This document shows, piece by piece, positions 41,932 to 50,690 of a stretch of DNA of 50,690 nt (the first letter of the stretch is position 1; each line of letters begins with the position of its first letter). Both the position numbers and the translations under genes were made by a program. The notes below the pieces were generated by a model. That model saw only the letters and a program-made list of their open reading frames with translations, was not told the DNA's origin and ran no database searches. This stretch comes from Deltaproteobacteria bacterium (GTDB lineage: Bacteria; Myxococcota; Kuafuiibacteriia; Kuafuiibacteriales; Kuafuiibacteriaceae), in contig WYAZ01000192.1 of the NCBI GenBank assembly GCA_011526105.1, forward strand, positions 1 to 50,690, read 5' to 3'.

Positions 41932-43200
41932 ATGCGTCGCTCTCCGGGGCTGTTCCGCGCCGCGATCGTGCCTGCGCTGCTGGCTGTCCTCATCACGGCG
42001 GCAGTGCCGGCGGTTTCTGCGTCGCAGGATCACGTCTGGGAGGCGCTCGTTCGTCTCGCGCTCGATGCTTTTCGAGAGCGACGCTTCGGAGACGGAATCG
42101 AGCTGACGCGGGCGGCACATGCCCAGAAGCCGCATCCCAATCTACTCTTCAACATTGCCTGGGCCTATCACTCGTGGGGGGAGCATTGTGCAGAGGCGGA
42201 GGCGTCGTTTCAGCAGCTCTTCGAGTTCTGCCCAGACTGTGAGACGCGAGCGTTGGCGGAAGAGCGACATGCCGTGGTGCGAGAAGCATGTTCACCGCGA
42301 GCCGCTGTGCTCGTTCCCACACCAGGGGGCTTCCTCGAACCGTCGGAGGAAGACCGATCCACCTCCGGCTTGGAGGACCTTGCCTCGGCAGAGTCACTCG
42401 CCGTCTTGGTCCTCGTCACCACCCCCCGCATCGAAGCGGTGCTGAAAGAGCAGTCCGCGACCGCTCCAAGCCCGCGCAGACTCTCGCATCTGATCGACGA
42501 GCTCATCACGCCCATAAGAGAGAACACCTTGTTGCGCGTGGTCGCGCTCGACCCCGAACGCGAGGAGGCGTTTCGCGCTTGTGCGGGCGACCCCCGCTGC
42601 CTCTTCCGAAGCTACCGGCGTCATGCTCAGGAAGCGGATCTCCTCCTCGTCGTCAGCTTCACGGACGTGGGCGACCTCGGGACGCTTGCGAGTCTGACGC
42701 TCGGCGACGTCCGCCGTTCATCCCCGCGAGAGAGCTTCCGCCAGCAGTCCGTTTTTCGGAGCTCGGCCATCGATGCTCTCCAAGAGACCAAAGCCGCACT
42801 CAGGCCGCTCCTGTCGGACGAGTTTTGGGGGCGCTTCGGGGCCGTTGAGGTTCGCGGGTCGGCTGCCGCAGACGGTGCTCGGGCCGAGCTGACGGGCACC
42901 GGCCTCCAGTGCATCGTGCCGTGCCGGCTCGATCGCGTACCGCTGGGCGAGCAGCGGCTGCAAGTCGTCAAGGAAGGCTACGAGCCCTGGCGGACCACGC
43001 TCGTGATTCAGTCCGGGAGCGCCGTAGAGGCAAACGCCGAACTGGTCGAGGATCCGGATCGGTACACGGACAGTCCCTGGTTCTGGGTCGTCGCGACGAC
43101 CGTCGTCGTGGCAAGCGCCATCGGCCTCTCGATCGCAATTGCGGCGTCGTCCGACAGTCCAAAGGTGGTCTGCATCGCCGATCCCAAGTCCTGCGAGTAG
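41932..43200 (+). CDS. PEGA-domain envelope protein with TPR-like N-terminus
   Basis: 422 residues with a signal peptide (PALLAVLITAAVPAVSASQ). Residues about 40-110 resemble a TPR pair (HPNLLFNIAWAYHSWG, CAEAEASFQQLFEFC). A middle region of unknown fold follows. A PEGA motif lies at about 320-370 (CIVPCRLDRVPLGEQRLQVVKEGYEPW), with a final membrane helix (WFWVVATTVVVASAIGLSIAIA). Such proteins are very common in Myxococcota, and PEGA modules are thought to act in envelope protein interactions. It converges with the isomerase gene, with 10 bp between stops. Confidence 0.85.
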   Translation: MRRSPGLFRAAIVPALLAVLITAAVPAVSASQDHVWEALVRLALDAFRERRFGDGIELTRAAHAQKPHPNLLFNIAWAYHSWGEHCAEAEASFQQLFEFCPDCETRALAEERHAVVREACSPRAAVLVPTPGGFLEPSEEDRSTSGLEDLASAESLAVLVLVTTPRIEAVLKEQSATAPSPRRLSHLIDELITPIRENTLLRVVALDPEREEAFRACAGDPRCLFRSYRRHAQEADLLLVVSFTDVGDLGTLASLTLGDVRRSSPRESFRQQSVFRSSAIDALQETKAALRPLLSDEFWGRFGAVEVRGSAAADGARAELTGTGLQCIVPCRLDRVPLGEQRLQVVKEGYEPWRTTLVIQSGSAVEANAELVEDPDRYTDSPWFWVVATTVVVASAIGLSIAIAASSDSPKVVCIADPKSCE

Positions 43201-43209
43201 AGATGATCT

Positions 43210-43860
43210 CTAGCGCTTGCGGGTCGCGGAGGCGGGCAGCTGCGACCACTGACCTAGATCCAGCGTGTCGACGACGTCGTGGCCCGCCCAGCGGGCCGCG
43301 GCAAAAGGCATCGCGTCCACGCCCCAGAAGACCTCGCCTTTGACGAGCAGGGTGGGCACGCCGAAGACGCCGGCCTCGATCGCGGCGTCGGTCTGTGCGC
43401 GGAGCCGCAGCTTGTTCTCGTCGGCGTTTGCTTCGGCGATCAGACGGCTCGCGGGGAGCCCGAGCCCTTCGAGGATGGCGGCTACACGCCCTGGCGTATC
43501 GATGCCGCCTTCGCCGCCCCAGGTCGCACGAAAGAACGCGTCGATCATCCGTTCCCGCGCGGCTTGATCATCGAAGGGGAGCGAAGAGAGCCTGAGCGCG
43601 AGCAATGGGTTGAACGGGTGCGCGGGCGGAGGGATGACCGGACCAAAACCCATCACTTCGGCTTTGCGGTTGGCGTCCTTGAAGACGTAGGTGCGTTTGG
43701 CTGGGATCTCCGCCGGGCCTTTCGTGCCGTGGTGATCGAGCAGCGCGGCAAAGAGCACCGGAACGATCTCGATGGTGGCGCCGGTCTCGCGCCGAAAGGA
43801 CGGCAGGCGACGCCACGCGAGGAAGGCGTAGGGCGAGATGAAGTCGAAGTAGAAGCGCAT
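43210..43860 (-). CDS. 2-hydroxychromene-2-carboxylate isomerase-like protein
   Basis: About 216 residues from the ATG at 43860 (MRFYFDFISPYAF); the longer frame adds no recognised part. DsbA/GST-kappa fold features are the SPYAF motif with the probable glutathione-activating Ser9, FNPLLALRL and the cis-Pro loop GVPTLLV. HCCA isomerases act in naphthalene-type ring catabolism. No such pathway is nearby, so a general glutathione-dependent isomerase or reductase is more likely. It is last in a minus run of three genes (spacings 3 and 35 bp). Confidence 0.88.
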   Translation of the reverse strand: MRFYFDFISPYAFLAWRRLPSFRRETGATIEIVPVLFAALLDHHGTKGPAEIPAKRTYVFKDANRKAEVMGFGPVIPPPAHPFNPLLALRLSSLPFDDQAARERMIDAFFRATWGGEGGIDTPGRVAAILEGLGLPASRLIAEANADENKLRLRAQTDAAIEAGVFGVPTLLVKGEVFWGVDAMPFAAARWAGHDVVDTLDLGQWSQLPASATRKR

Positions 43861-43895
43861 GACGGGGACTCCGAGCTGCTCAACGCTCTGGGAGT

Positions 43896-44342
43896 TCAAT
43901 GACGGCGGACGAGCCTGCTTTCGGCGCCGAAGTTGTTGTAGTGGTCTTCGAGGATGCAGGGCTCTTCGGCGCCTGGCGCGAAGAAGGCCCGGCGGCTCGT
44001 CTCCGTCTCCGCACTTTCAATTCGATGCCCGTCCTCCCAGACGCCGTCGCTGCACGAACCCACCGGCTTGAAGCAGTCGAAGAAGGCCTCGACGCACGTG
44101 CCGAGAAACGGGTTGGTGGCTGTGCTCATGCACTCGCTCGAGCCGGGCGCGAGGGTGGACGAGCACATGTAGCCCAGGCAACTCAGCGAAGCCCGGTCGG
44201 TCGCGTTCACCGACTGCGAATCCCCGTCGCACCGGATGGAGACGCTGGATGAAGGGGCGGAGATGTGGAGGGTGGAGAACTCGGGTCCACAAGCAGAGAA
44301 GAGGATGGCGAGCGCAAGGCTCATGCGGATGGGGTGCTGCAT
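43896..44342 (-). CDS. Small Cys-containing lipoprotein
   Basis: 148 residues with the signal MSLALAILFSAC; an internal start at 44324 is also possible. Twelve cysteines lie in the mature part, including SCLGYMC and CVEAFFDC, which suggests disulfide bonding. No domain is recognised. It begins 3 bp after the stop of the PEGA/OmpA-barrel-like gene upstream, so it is almost certainly co-transcribed with it. Confidence 0.8.
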   Translation of the reverse strand: MQHPIRMSLALAILFSACGPEFSTLHISAPSSSVSIRCDGDSQSVNATDRASLSCLGYMCSSTLAPGSSECMSTATNPFLGTCVEAFFDCFKPVGSCSDGVWEDGHRIESAETETSRRAFFAPGAEEPCILEDHYNNFGAESRLVRRH

Positions 44343-44345
44343 GAT

Positions 44346-45713
44346 TCAGTACACTCCAAACGGCAGCTCGAGCTGAAACAGGATGGGATTGCCGATGGCG
44401 CAGCTCGCGAACTGCACCGCGCCTTCGGAGGTGTTGAATGGACAGCTGTGGTGAAGCGGGATCGCGGCTCTGAGCCCGAAGCCCACGCCCATGGTGCCTT
44501 CGGGGACTCGCAGATAACGTATCGCGGGCTGGATCGAGAGGCCGATGTATTCGTCCGAGAGCGTGCGGTCGTTTCCGCCGTTGAGATGAAACGCCGGTCC
44601 GGCGCTGACCTCGAGCACGTTGGCGCCCGAAGCGCCGAGCGGGATTCGATAGCCTAGGCGTGAAGAGAGGAGCACCAGGAATCCGCTCGTGCGGTCGGTC
44701 TGGAGCCCGCTGCTCGCGTCGATCTCACCGCCGCTGAAACCGTCTTGGTTCCGGTCGAGGAGCGCTCCGGTGTGCAGGCCCAAGAAGCCCTCGGCGAGGG
44801 TCCACGCGAAGTTGCCAAAACGCACCGCGGGCGCCTGAAGCCAGAGGCCTCCGCCCATCGACGTGCCCAGCCCGCGATAGAAGGCCAACGCGAAGGAGAA
44901 GGCCTCGCTGCGTTCGCCGCGGGTCTCGGCGCTCATCGTGAGCACGATCTCTCGTCGGCTGTCTTCGTGGATCGAGACCTCTTCTTCGTAGGAGGTGTAG
45001 CCGGTGAGGCGCACCGCCAAGCGATGGGTCTCGCCCGGCGTGAGCTGGGAGCGAACCGAACCCCTTCCGACCACGCGGCCATCGATCATGACCTCAGCCT
45101 CCTCCGGCTCGGCTTCGACGCGCAGCGCGAAAGTCAAAGCGGAGGGCGCGGCGGGCTCTGGCGTCGGGGTCGCGACCGGCGGTGGTGTGACGATGGGGGC
45201 AGGGCTTGCGACCGGCGGGGGTGCGCCCTCTCCGAGCAAGTCTCGCGCCGCCCGCTCGAGCGTGGAGACCAGATCGTTCTCGCTGCAGCCCCCCTTTGCG
45301 ACCGCCGCCTTCTCGCTGGCCGCAGTGCGCAGGTCGTAGATCGCGGTGGTGACGCCGCACTGGTCACCGAGCCGAACGACCTGAGTTTGGCAGACCTTCT
45401 GCGCGGCGATCTCTCGACCGATCTCGATCTGGCAGGCTTGGTCGACGCACTGCCGATACGAGTCGGCCTTCTTCTCCCGGAGAGCGGCCTCCAAGTCCTT
45501 CTTCGGGACGATCGTGAAGCGTCCACTCGCTGCGATCGTGACGCTGAAGTAGTCCGTCAGTTGGCTGAGCGCCGCTTCATCGAGCCGTCCGGTCGAGTCT
45601 TGGATCGGAAAGACGGCCAGTACGGGGGGAGCCTCCGCTTGCGCCCAGCTCTCGGCGGGGACCCATGAGCACAGAGCGAGGGATGCGAGGGTGCAGGCCT
45701 TGCTGATTCGCAC
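44346..45713 (-). CDS. PEGA-domain protein with TolB/CsgG-like N-terminus and C-terminal barrel
   Basis: About 455 residues from the GTG at 45713, which opens the signal SKACTLASLALCSWVPAESWAQ; the ORF upstream (to 45803) is not signal-like. The N-terminal domain (LAVFPIQDSTGRLDEA, then SGRFTIVPKKDLEAAL) resembles the FlgT/TolB-N/CsgG-type domains of Myxococcota. Two cysteine-paired loops follow, then a Pro-rich hinge. A PEGA motif lies at about 225-290 (ALRVEAEPEEAEVMIDGR). The last ~150 residues alternate polar and apolar (SSRLGYRIPLGASGANV, SIQPAIRYLRV) and end LFQLELPFGVY, consistent with an outer-membrane beta barrel. Function unknown. Confidence 0.82.
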   Translation of the reverse strand: MRISKACTLASLALCSWVPAESWAQAEAPPVLAVFPIQDSTGRLDEAALSQLTDYFSVTIAASGRFTIVPKKDLEAALREKKADSYRQCVDQACQIEIGREIAAQKVCQTQVVRLGDQCGVTTAIYDLRTAASEKAAVAKGGCSENDLVSTLERAARDLLGEGAPPPVASPAPIVTPPPVATPTPEPAAPSALTFALRVEAEPEEAEVMIDGRVVGRGSVRSQLTPGETHRLAVRLTGYTSYEEEVSIHEDSRREIVLTMSAETRGERSEAFSFALAFYRGLGTSMGGGLWLQAPAVRFGNFAWTLAEGFLGLHTGALLDRNQDGFSGGEIDASSGLQTDRTSGFLVLLSSRLGYRIPLGASGANVLEVSAGPAFHLNGGNDRTLSDEYIGLSIQPAIRYLRVPEGTMGVGFGLRAAIPLHHSCPFNTSEGAVQFASCAIGNPILFQLELPFGVY

Positions 45714-45911
45714 CCCGAACCCATAAACCGCACCAGCGACCAGGGCAACCCAAGGGCGCTCGCCGCCCGGCCCTTCGCGCCCGACCTCCATAGACTGATC
45801 CAAGCCCGATCAGCGCTGCGCCGAAATGGGGCGAAGCACGCCTCGTTGCTTCCGATTCGGCCGGGGCCGGGCCTGGCACGTCCTTCGCACTCCTTTCTCG
45901 CAGGAGGCACG
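45714..45911. other. Divergent intergenic region
   Basis: The 198-bp gap between the PEGA gene and the hydrolase gene encodes nothing convincing. It carries a sigma-54-like promoter for the hydrolase operon (45874-45889) and the AGGAGG site (45902-45907). The hydrolase gene is thereby led into the sigma-54 activator gene. Confidence 0.5.
45874..45889 (+). promoter_or_regulatory. Sigma-54-like promoter
   Basis: TGGCACG-TCCT-TCGCA at 45874-45889 matches the -24/-12 consensus (TGGCACG-N4-TTGCA) with one change, T to C in the -12 TTGC element. The essential GG and GC dinucleotides keep the correct 10-bp spacing. The start of transcription would fall near 45900, which leaves a very short leader before AGGAGG at 45902 and the ATG at 45912. 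The operon encodes a sigma-54 activator, so autoregulation is plausible. Confidence 0.45.
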
Positions 45912-46766
45912 ATGCAACTGACGTTTTGGGGAGTACGGGGTTCGATCGCAACGGGGGGCCCGCAGTTCATGCGGGTGGGAGGCAACACGACTTGCCTCGA
46001 GGTTCAGCACGGAAACGAGCGCCTGATCCTCGACGCCGGCACCGGCGTTCGAGCGCTCGGCGACAAGCTGATGCGAGAGTCACGCGCGCTCGGCCGCAAG
46101 GTGGATGCGCGCTTCCTCTTCAGTCACCTGCACTGGGATCACATCCAAGGTTTTCCGTTCTTCGCGCCGGCCTTCGTGCCGACCTCAAAGATCCAGCTCT
46201 TCGGTCCGCGCGGCGAGGACGGCGTCACCAGTCTGAAGGCCGCGCTCGCGCAGCAGATGAGTCCGCCCAGCTTTCCGGTGAGCCTCGAGGCCATGGCTTC
46301 GAACAAACACTTCTCGACCATCGACGACAAAGACGAGCTTCAGCTCGGACCGTTCTCGGTGCACATGCGTCGGCTCTGTCACCCTCAAGGGGTGCTCGGC
46401 TTCCGCATCGAGGCCGGCGGCAAGAGCCTCTGCTTCGCCACCGACACCGAGCATGCGGAGGGCGGCGAGCTCGACGAGTCCCTGCTCGAACTCGCGCGAA
46501 ACGCAGACCTCCTCGTCTACGACGCTCAGTACACGCCGGCCGAGTACCGAGGCGAGAACGGCACTGGACCCTGCCGCAGAGGCTGGGGACACTCGACCTA
46601 CGAAGCCGCCGCGATGATCGCCAAAGCGGCTGGCGCCAAGCGTCTCGCGCTCTTTCACCACGACCCCACGCACGATGACGACATGGTCGAGGCCATCGAG
46701 GCCGAGTCGAAGCGCCTCTTCGCCGCTTCTTTCGCCGCTCGGGAGCAGATGACGGTGCGCCTATGA
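45912..46766 (+). CDS. Metallo-beta-lactamase-fold hydrolase
   Basis: About 284 residues from the ATG at 45912, preceded by AGGAGG. The N-terminus is FWGVRGSIATGGPQF, then the GGNTTCLEV motif of phosphodiesterase-type MBL proteins. The metal site is SHLHWDH (His72, His74, Asp76, His77), with later ligands in CHPQG and DTEH, and FHHDPTH near the end. The substrate may be a cyclic nucleotide or phosphodiester; the sequence cannot decide. Its stop overlaps the start of the GAF/sigma-54 activator gene (ATGA at 46763-46766), pointing to a joint signalling role. Confidence 0.9.
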   Translation: MQLTFWGVRGSIATGGPQFMRVGGNTTCLEVQHGNERLILDAGTGVRALGDKLMRESRALGRKVDARFLFSHLHWDHIQGFPFFAPAFVPTSKIQLFGPRGEDGVTSLKAALAQQMSPPSFPVSLEAMASNKHFSTIDDKDELQLGPFSVHMRRLCHPQGVLGFRIEAGGKSLCFATDTEHAEGGELDESLLELARNADLLVYDAQYTPAEYRGENGTGPCRRGWGHSTYEAAAMIAKAAGAKRLALFHHDPTHDDDMVEAIEAESKRLFAASFAAREQMTVRL

Positions 46767-48331
46767 TCGGTGCCCCCTCCCGCGCCGAGGCATTCCTTGC
46801 CGCCGCACTCCGGGTTAGGCTCCAAGGTGACGTGGCGGCCCCTTTGGACGAAACCAGCGCTGTGCTCTTGGCGGTGGGTGGTCTGCTCGGGCGCGAGGTG
46901 GCGATCGAAGACCTCCTCCACAGTCTGGTCGACGGCATCTGCCGCGTGATGGACGCCGATCGCGGAACCATCTATCTCGTCGATCGCCGCCGCGGCGAGG
47001 TGTTCTCCAAGGCGGCGCATCTTCCAGAGCTCGACGAGATCCGGCTCGGCATGGGGCAGGGCGTCGCAGGCTTCGTGGCCGAGACCGGCGAAGTCGTCAA
47101 CGTGCCCACCGCGGGCGTCGAGAGCCGCTTTTTCGGCGGCGTGGACGAGCGCACCGGCTATCGCACCGACTCCATCCTCGCGGCGCCCATGCGCAATCCG
47201 GAGGGCGAGATCATCGGCGTGGTGCAGCTTCTCAACAAACGCGGCGGGGCCTTCACGCGCGAGGACGAAGCGCGCCTCCACGGCTTGAGTGAGCAGGCCG
47301 CCATGGCCATCCAGGCCACCACGCTCTACGAAGAGCTCGAGCGCGGGGGCGACGAGCGCAGCAAGCCCTTCCCGCTCAAAGACCGCTTCAACCGCATCGT
47401 CGGCGACAGCGAGTCTCTGCGCGAGGCGTGTCGGCTCACCGCAAAGGCGGCGGCGTCGAGCGCTACCGTCTTGATCCGCGGCGAAAGCGGCACCGGCAAA
47501 GAGCTGTTCGCGCGAGCGGTGCACGTCAACTCGAGTCGTCGAGATAAGATCTTCGTCAAGGTCGATTGCGCGGCGCTCCCCACGACCCTCATCGAGAACG
47601 AGCTCTTTGGCCACGAGCGCGGAGCCTTCACCGGCGCTGACCGGCGCACCTCCGGCAAGTTCGATCAGGCCCAAGGGGGGACGATCTTCCTCGACGAGAT
47701 CGGCGAGTTGCCCCTGGAGGTGCAGGGCAAGCTCCTGCGCGTGCTCCAAGACAAGGAGTACGAACGTGTCGGCGGTGAGGAGGTCCTCGCAGCCGACGTG
47801 CGTGTGGTGGCGGCGACCAATCGTGATCTCGAACAGATGGTCGCCGAGGGGCGCTTTAGGCAGGACCTCTACTACCGCATCAAGGTGGTCGAGATTCGGC
47901 TCCCGGCCTTGCGCACCCGGGGCGCGCAGGACATCGCCGCTTTGGCGCGCCACTTCGTGATCTCGGCCGCGCGCAAGAACGGACGGCGCGTGCCGGAGAT
48001 CTCGTCCGAGGCCCAGGAGAGGCTCGTCCAGTATGCGTGGCCGGGGAACGTGCGTGAACTCGAGAACTGCATGGAAAGTGCGGTGGTGATCATGGACGGT
48101 GAGCGCATCATCGTCTCGGATCTGCCGCTGCCGAGCCGAAGCGCGGCCGGTCCTCAGTCCGGCGGAACCCAACCGGAGAACCAGGAGACTCAGAAGCTGG
48201 TCGATGTCGAGCGCGCGCACATCACTTCTGTCCTCGAATCGGTCGATGGGAATCGAAGCCTCGCGGCGAAACGGCTGGGCATCGGACGCAACACCCTCGC
48301 TCGCAAACTCAAGAGCTACGGTCTCGACTAG
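46763..48331 (+). CDS. GAF-domain sigma-54 enhancer-binding activator
   Basis: 522 residues. An N-terminal GAF sensor covers about 45-185 (VMDADRGTIYLVDRRRGEVF, FRI-type turn GMGQGVAGFVAETGEVVNVP in two parts). The AAA+ domain spans about 210-440, with Walker A GESGTGKE (240-247), GAFTGA at 287-292 for sigma-54 contact, Walker B GGTIFLDEIGE and R-finger region. A C-terminal Fis-type HTH follows (NRSLAAKRLGIGRNTLARKL). A small-molecule or redox-type signal sensed by GAF would switch ATP-dependent open-complex formation. It is translationally coupled to the MBL hydrolase and converges with the FHA activator. Confidence 0.95.
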   Translation: MIGAPSRAEAFLAAALRVRLQGDVAAPLDETSAVLLAVGGLLGREVAIEDLLHSLVDGICRVMDADRGTIYLVDRRRGEVFSKAAHLPELDEIRLGMGQGVAGFVAETGEVVNVPTAGVESRFFGGVDERTGYRTDSILAAPMRNPEGEIIGVVQLLNKRGGAFTREDEARLHGLSEQAAMAIQATTLYEELERGGDERSKPFPLKDRFNRIVGDSESLREACRLTAKAAASSATVLIRGESGTGKELFARAVHVNSSRRDKIFVKVDCAALPTTLIENELFGHERGAFTGADRRTSGKFDQAQGGTIFLDEIGELPLEVQGKLLRVLQDKEYERVGGEEVLAADVRVVAATNRDLEQMVAEGRFRQDLYYRIKVVEIRLPALRTRGAQDIAALARHFVISAARKNGRRVPEISSEAQERLVQYAWPGNVRELENCMESAVVIMDGERIIVSDLPLPSRSAAGPQSGGTQPENQETQKLVDVERAHITSVLESVDGNRSLAAKRLGIGRNTLARKLKSYGLD

Positions 48332-48341
48332 AACGCGGCCC

Positions 48342-49763
<1,422 letters not shown>

Positions 49764-50143
49764 CGAGCCCGAATGTTGCAGCCTTCCCCGTGGGCCGCAA
49801 GGATTCGGGCATGTGTGCTGATGAGTACGATAGGGCTAAACCACTGAAGAAACCTGGGGAATTGGCCCGCCTCGCCGCCGTGGCGTCTTCGAAGATGCCC
49901 ATCGAGGCGTGGGACGGGTGCGTGGGACGAGGGCGCTCCGACCGGAGACTCGATTCAGCGCCTCAGTGACTTCTGCAGGCGCCGGATCTGGTCGATTCGC
50001 GCGCCTTGTTCCGATGTGAAAGCCACAGATCTCGCACCCCTTCGGGCGGCACGCTTCCTGCTTTTTGGATGCGCAACCCTCGATGCTTACGTGCCGCACC
50101 CATGTCCGCGCTCCGCTCGAGCCCAAGGAGGTTTGCCTTCACC
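49764..50143. other. Intergenic region without a supported gene
   Basis: 380 bp between the FHA activator start and the winged-helix gene. Frames are open on both strands, as in most GC-rich DNA, but none has a start with a ribosome site or a recognisable product. The AAGGAGG at 50125-50131 serves the downstream gene. No promoter consensus stands out. Confidence 0.5.
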
Positions 50144-50569
50144 ATGTCTACGCCCCACGATGATCTCTTCCGCGATTTCTCTCGGCCGACTGGTTCAACC
50201 CTCGTCACCGGGGCGGCGCCTCCGGCCACGCTCCGGGTTGGGCCTGCGGCGGAGTGGTTTCATCTGCCCGACACACGTCGCGTCTCGCTTGCGACCCGCG
50301 CGGTTCTTCGGCGGCTGCTCTGGGCCCTCGTCTGTTCGCATGACTCCGGCGTGCCGCTGACAGCCGACCAGCTTGCAGCCGCGGTGTGGCCCGGCGAGAC
50401 GCTGCTCCCTAAGAGCCGCGCCAATCGTCTTGCGGTCGCGCTGAGCACGCTGCGCACGATGGGGCTTCGTGAGCTGCTCATCCATGTTCGCGGCGGCTGG
50501 TATCTCAGCTCCGCCTGCCGAATCGTGGTGGTGTCGGAACCCGCCGAACCGCACTCGCTGCAAGCCTAG
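50144..50569 (+). CDS. Winged-helix DNA-binding domain protein
   Basis: About 141 residues from the ATG at 50144, with AAGGAGG 12 bases upstream; an ATG at 50102 in the same frame is less likely. After a short polar N-terminus, residues about 40-135 form a winged helix of the myxobacterial type: RVSLATRAVLRRLLWALV, the DNA-facing region PLTADQLAAAVWPGE, SRANRLAVALSTLRTMGL and the wing GGWYLSSA. The pattern recalls the C-terminal domains of multi-domain ATPase/regulators, so this could be a fragment or a stand-alone regulator. The stop TAG is part of the CTAG of the 106-bp repeat. The original C-terminus may have been cut. Confidence 0.75.
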   Translation: MSTPHDDLFRDFSRPTGSTLVTGAAPPATLRVGPAAEWFHLPDTRRVSLATRAVLRRLLWALVCSHDSGVPLTADQLAAAVWPGETLLPKSRANRLAVALSTLRTMGLRELLIHVRGGWYLSSACRIVVVSEPAEPHSLQA

Positions 50570-50671
50570 TGTCCCGTCCGAAAAGTTCAGATCACGTTCG
50601 CGCTTGTCCTTTTCGCCCCTGGCCGACGCGCGGCCTGCGGCCGCCCTTTCGGGCTCCTCGGTCATTGGGGG
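50566..50671 (-). repeat. 106-bp terminal repeat, right copy
   Basis: Inverted relative to 189-294 with, by eye, one substitution. It starts CTAGTGTCCCGTCCGAAAAG and ends CATTGGGGG; outside it the two window ends differ. On the minus strand a frame starting at 50669 reads MTEEPERAAAGRASARGEKD. The bases after the repeat on that strand allow a reading ending RPQ and a stop just before it, as on the left side (RDPQ and a stop). This may hint at a coding 3' end adjoining the repeat. Confidence 0.8.
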
Positions 50672-50690
50672 CGACCCAACTCCCTTCGTA

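Noticed and set aside
39867-41996. Long minus-strand open frame (709 codons) opposite the vWA protein
   Set aside because: It is the mirror of a convincing plus-strand gene with recognised domains, has odd Arg/His-rich composition and no family match; GC-rich third positions keep the antisense frame open.

Overview
The window is high-GC, gene-dense DNA that looks like a chromosomal segment of a predatory or soil delta-type bacterium of the Myxococcota, probably a Sandaracinus/Polyangiales-like lineage. The reasons are the many lipoproteins with Asp/Ala/Pro-rich linkers and Cys-rich disulfide repeats, two sigma-54 enhancer-binding proteins (one GAF, one FHA), PEGA proteins, and a winged-helix domain of a kind I associate with this group. 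This assignment is inference from style; no rRNA, tRNA, CRISPR array, phage or plasmid gene was seen.

Layout. 1-390: repeats, no supported gene; a 106-bp element at 189-294 recurs inverted at 50566-50671, so the window is bounded by two copies of one repeat. 391-10267: six plus-strand secreted or lipoprotein genes (unknown lipoproteins, a two-Ig-domain lipoprotein, a GH31 glycosidase, a Cys-rich lipoprotein, and an 805-aa protein with six exact-length 94-aa repeats). 10301-16038: a fatty-alcohol/aldehyde oxidation module. A four-gene minus operon (FadR-like regulator, lipocalin-like protein, small protein, GMC oxidoreductase) diverges from an aldehyde dehydrogenase. A near-ideal FadR-type operator and a degenerate second one lie between them. 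16047-30128: four large secreted proteins, three clearly one paralogous family and the fourth doubtful, mixed with a Cys-rich lipoprotein, a low-Mr tyrosine phosphatase, an M20 peptidase, a class II glutamine amidotransferase and a diheme cytochrome c. 30134-37591: thioesterase, 5'-nucleotidase family lipoprotein, MFS carrier, plsX, ArsC/Spx-like protein, dienelactone hydrolase and HAD phosphatase.

37702-41861: an exosortase fused to an EpsI-like domain, overlapping by 4 bp a VIT/von Willebrand A membrane protein with a PEP-CTERM tail; this looks like a self-contained sorting enzyme plus single dedicated substrate. 41932-45713: PEGA-domain envelope proteins, an HCCA-isomerase-like protein and a small lipoprotein. 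45912-49763: a metallo-beta-lactamase-fold hydrolase co-transcribed with a GAF/sigma-54 activator, preceded by a sigma-54-like promoter, and convergent with an FHA/sigma-54 activator whose GAFTGA loop reads GAYTNA. 50144-50569: a winged-helix protein ending in the terminal repeat.

A MITE-like family with ends related to GAGCTCATCT..AGACCCC occurs at 6677-6836, 16001-16047 (one end) and 17718-17816. It supplies the start codon of one gene and the last codons and stop of another. The strongest candidates for little-described biology are the FadR-operator module, the exosortase/substrate pair, the 94-aa repeat protein, the paralogous lipoprotein family and the MITE family.
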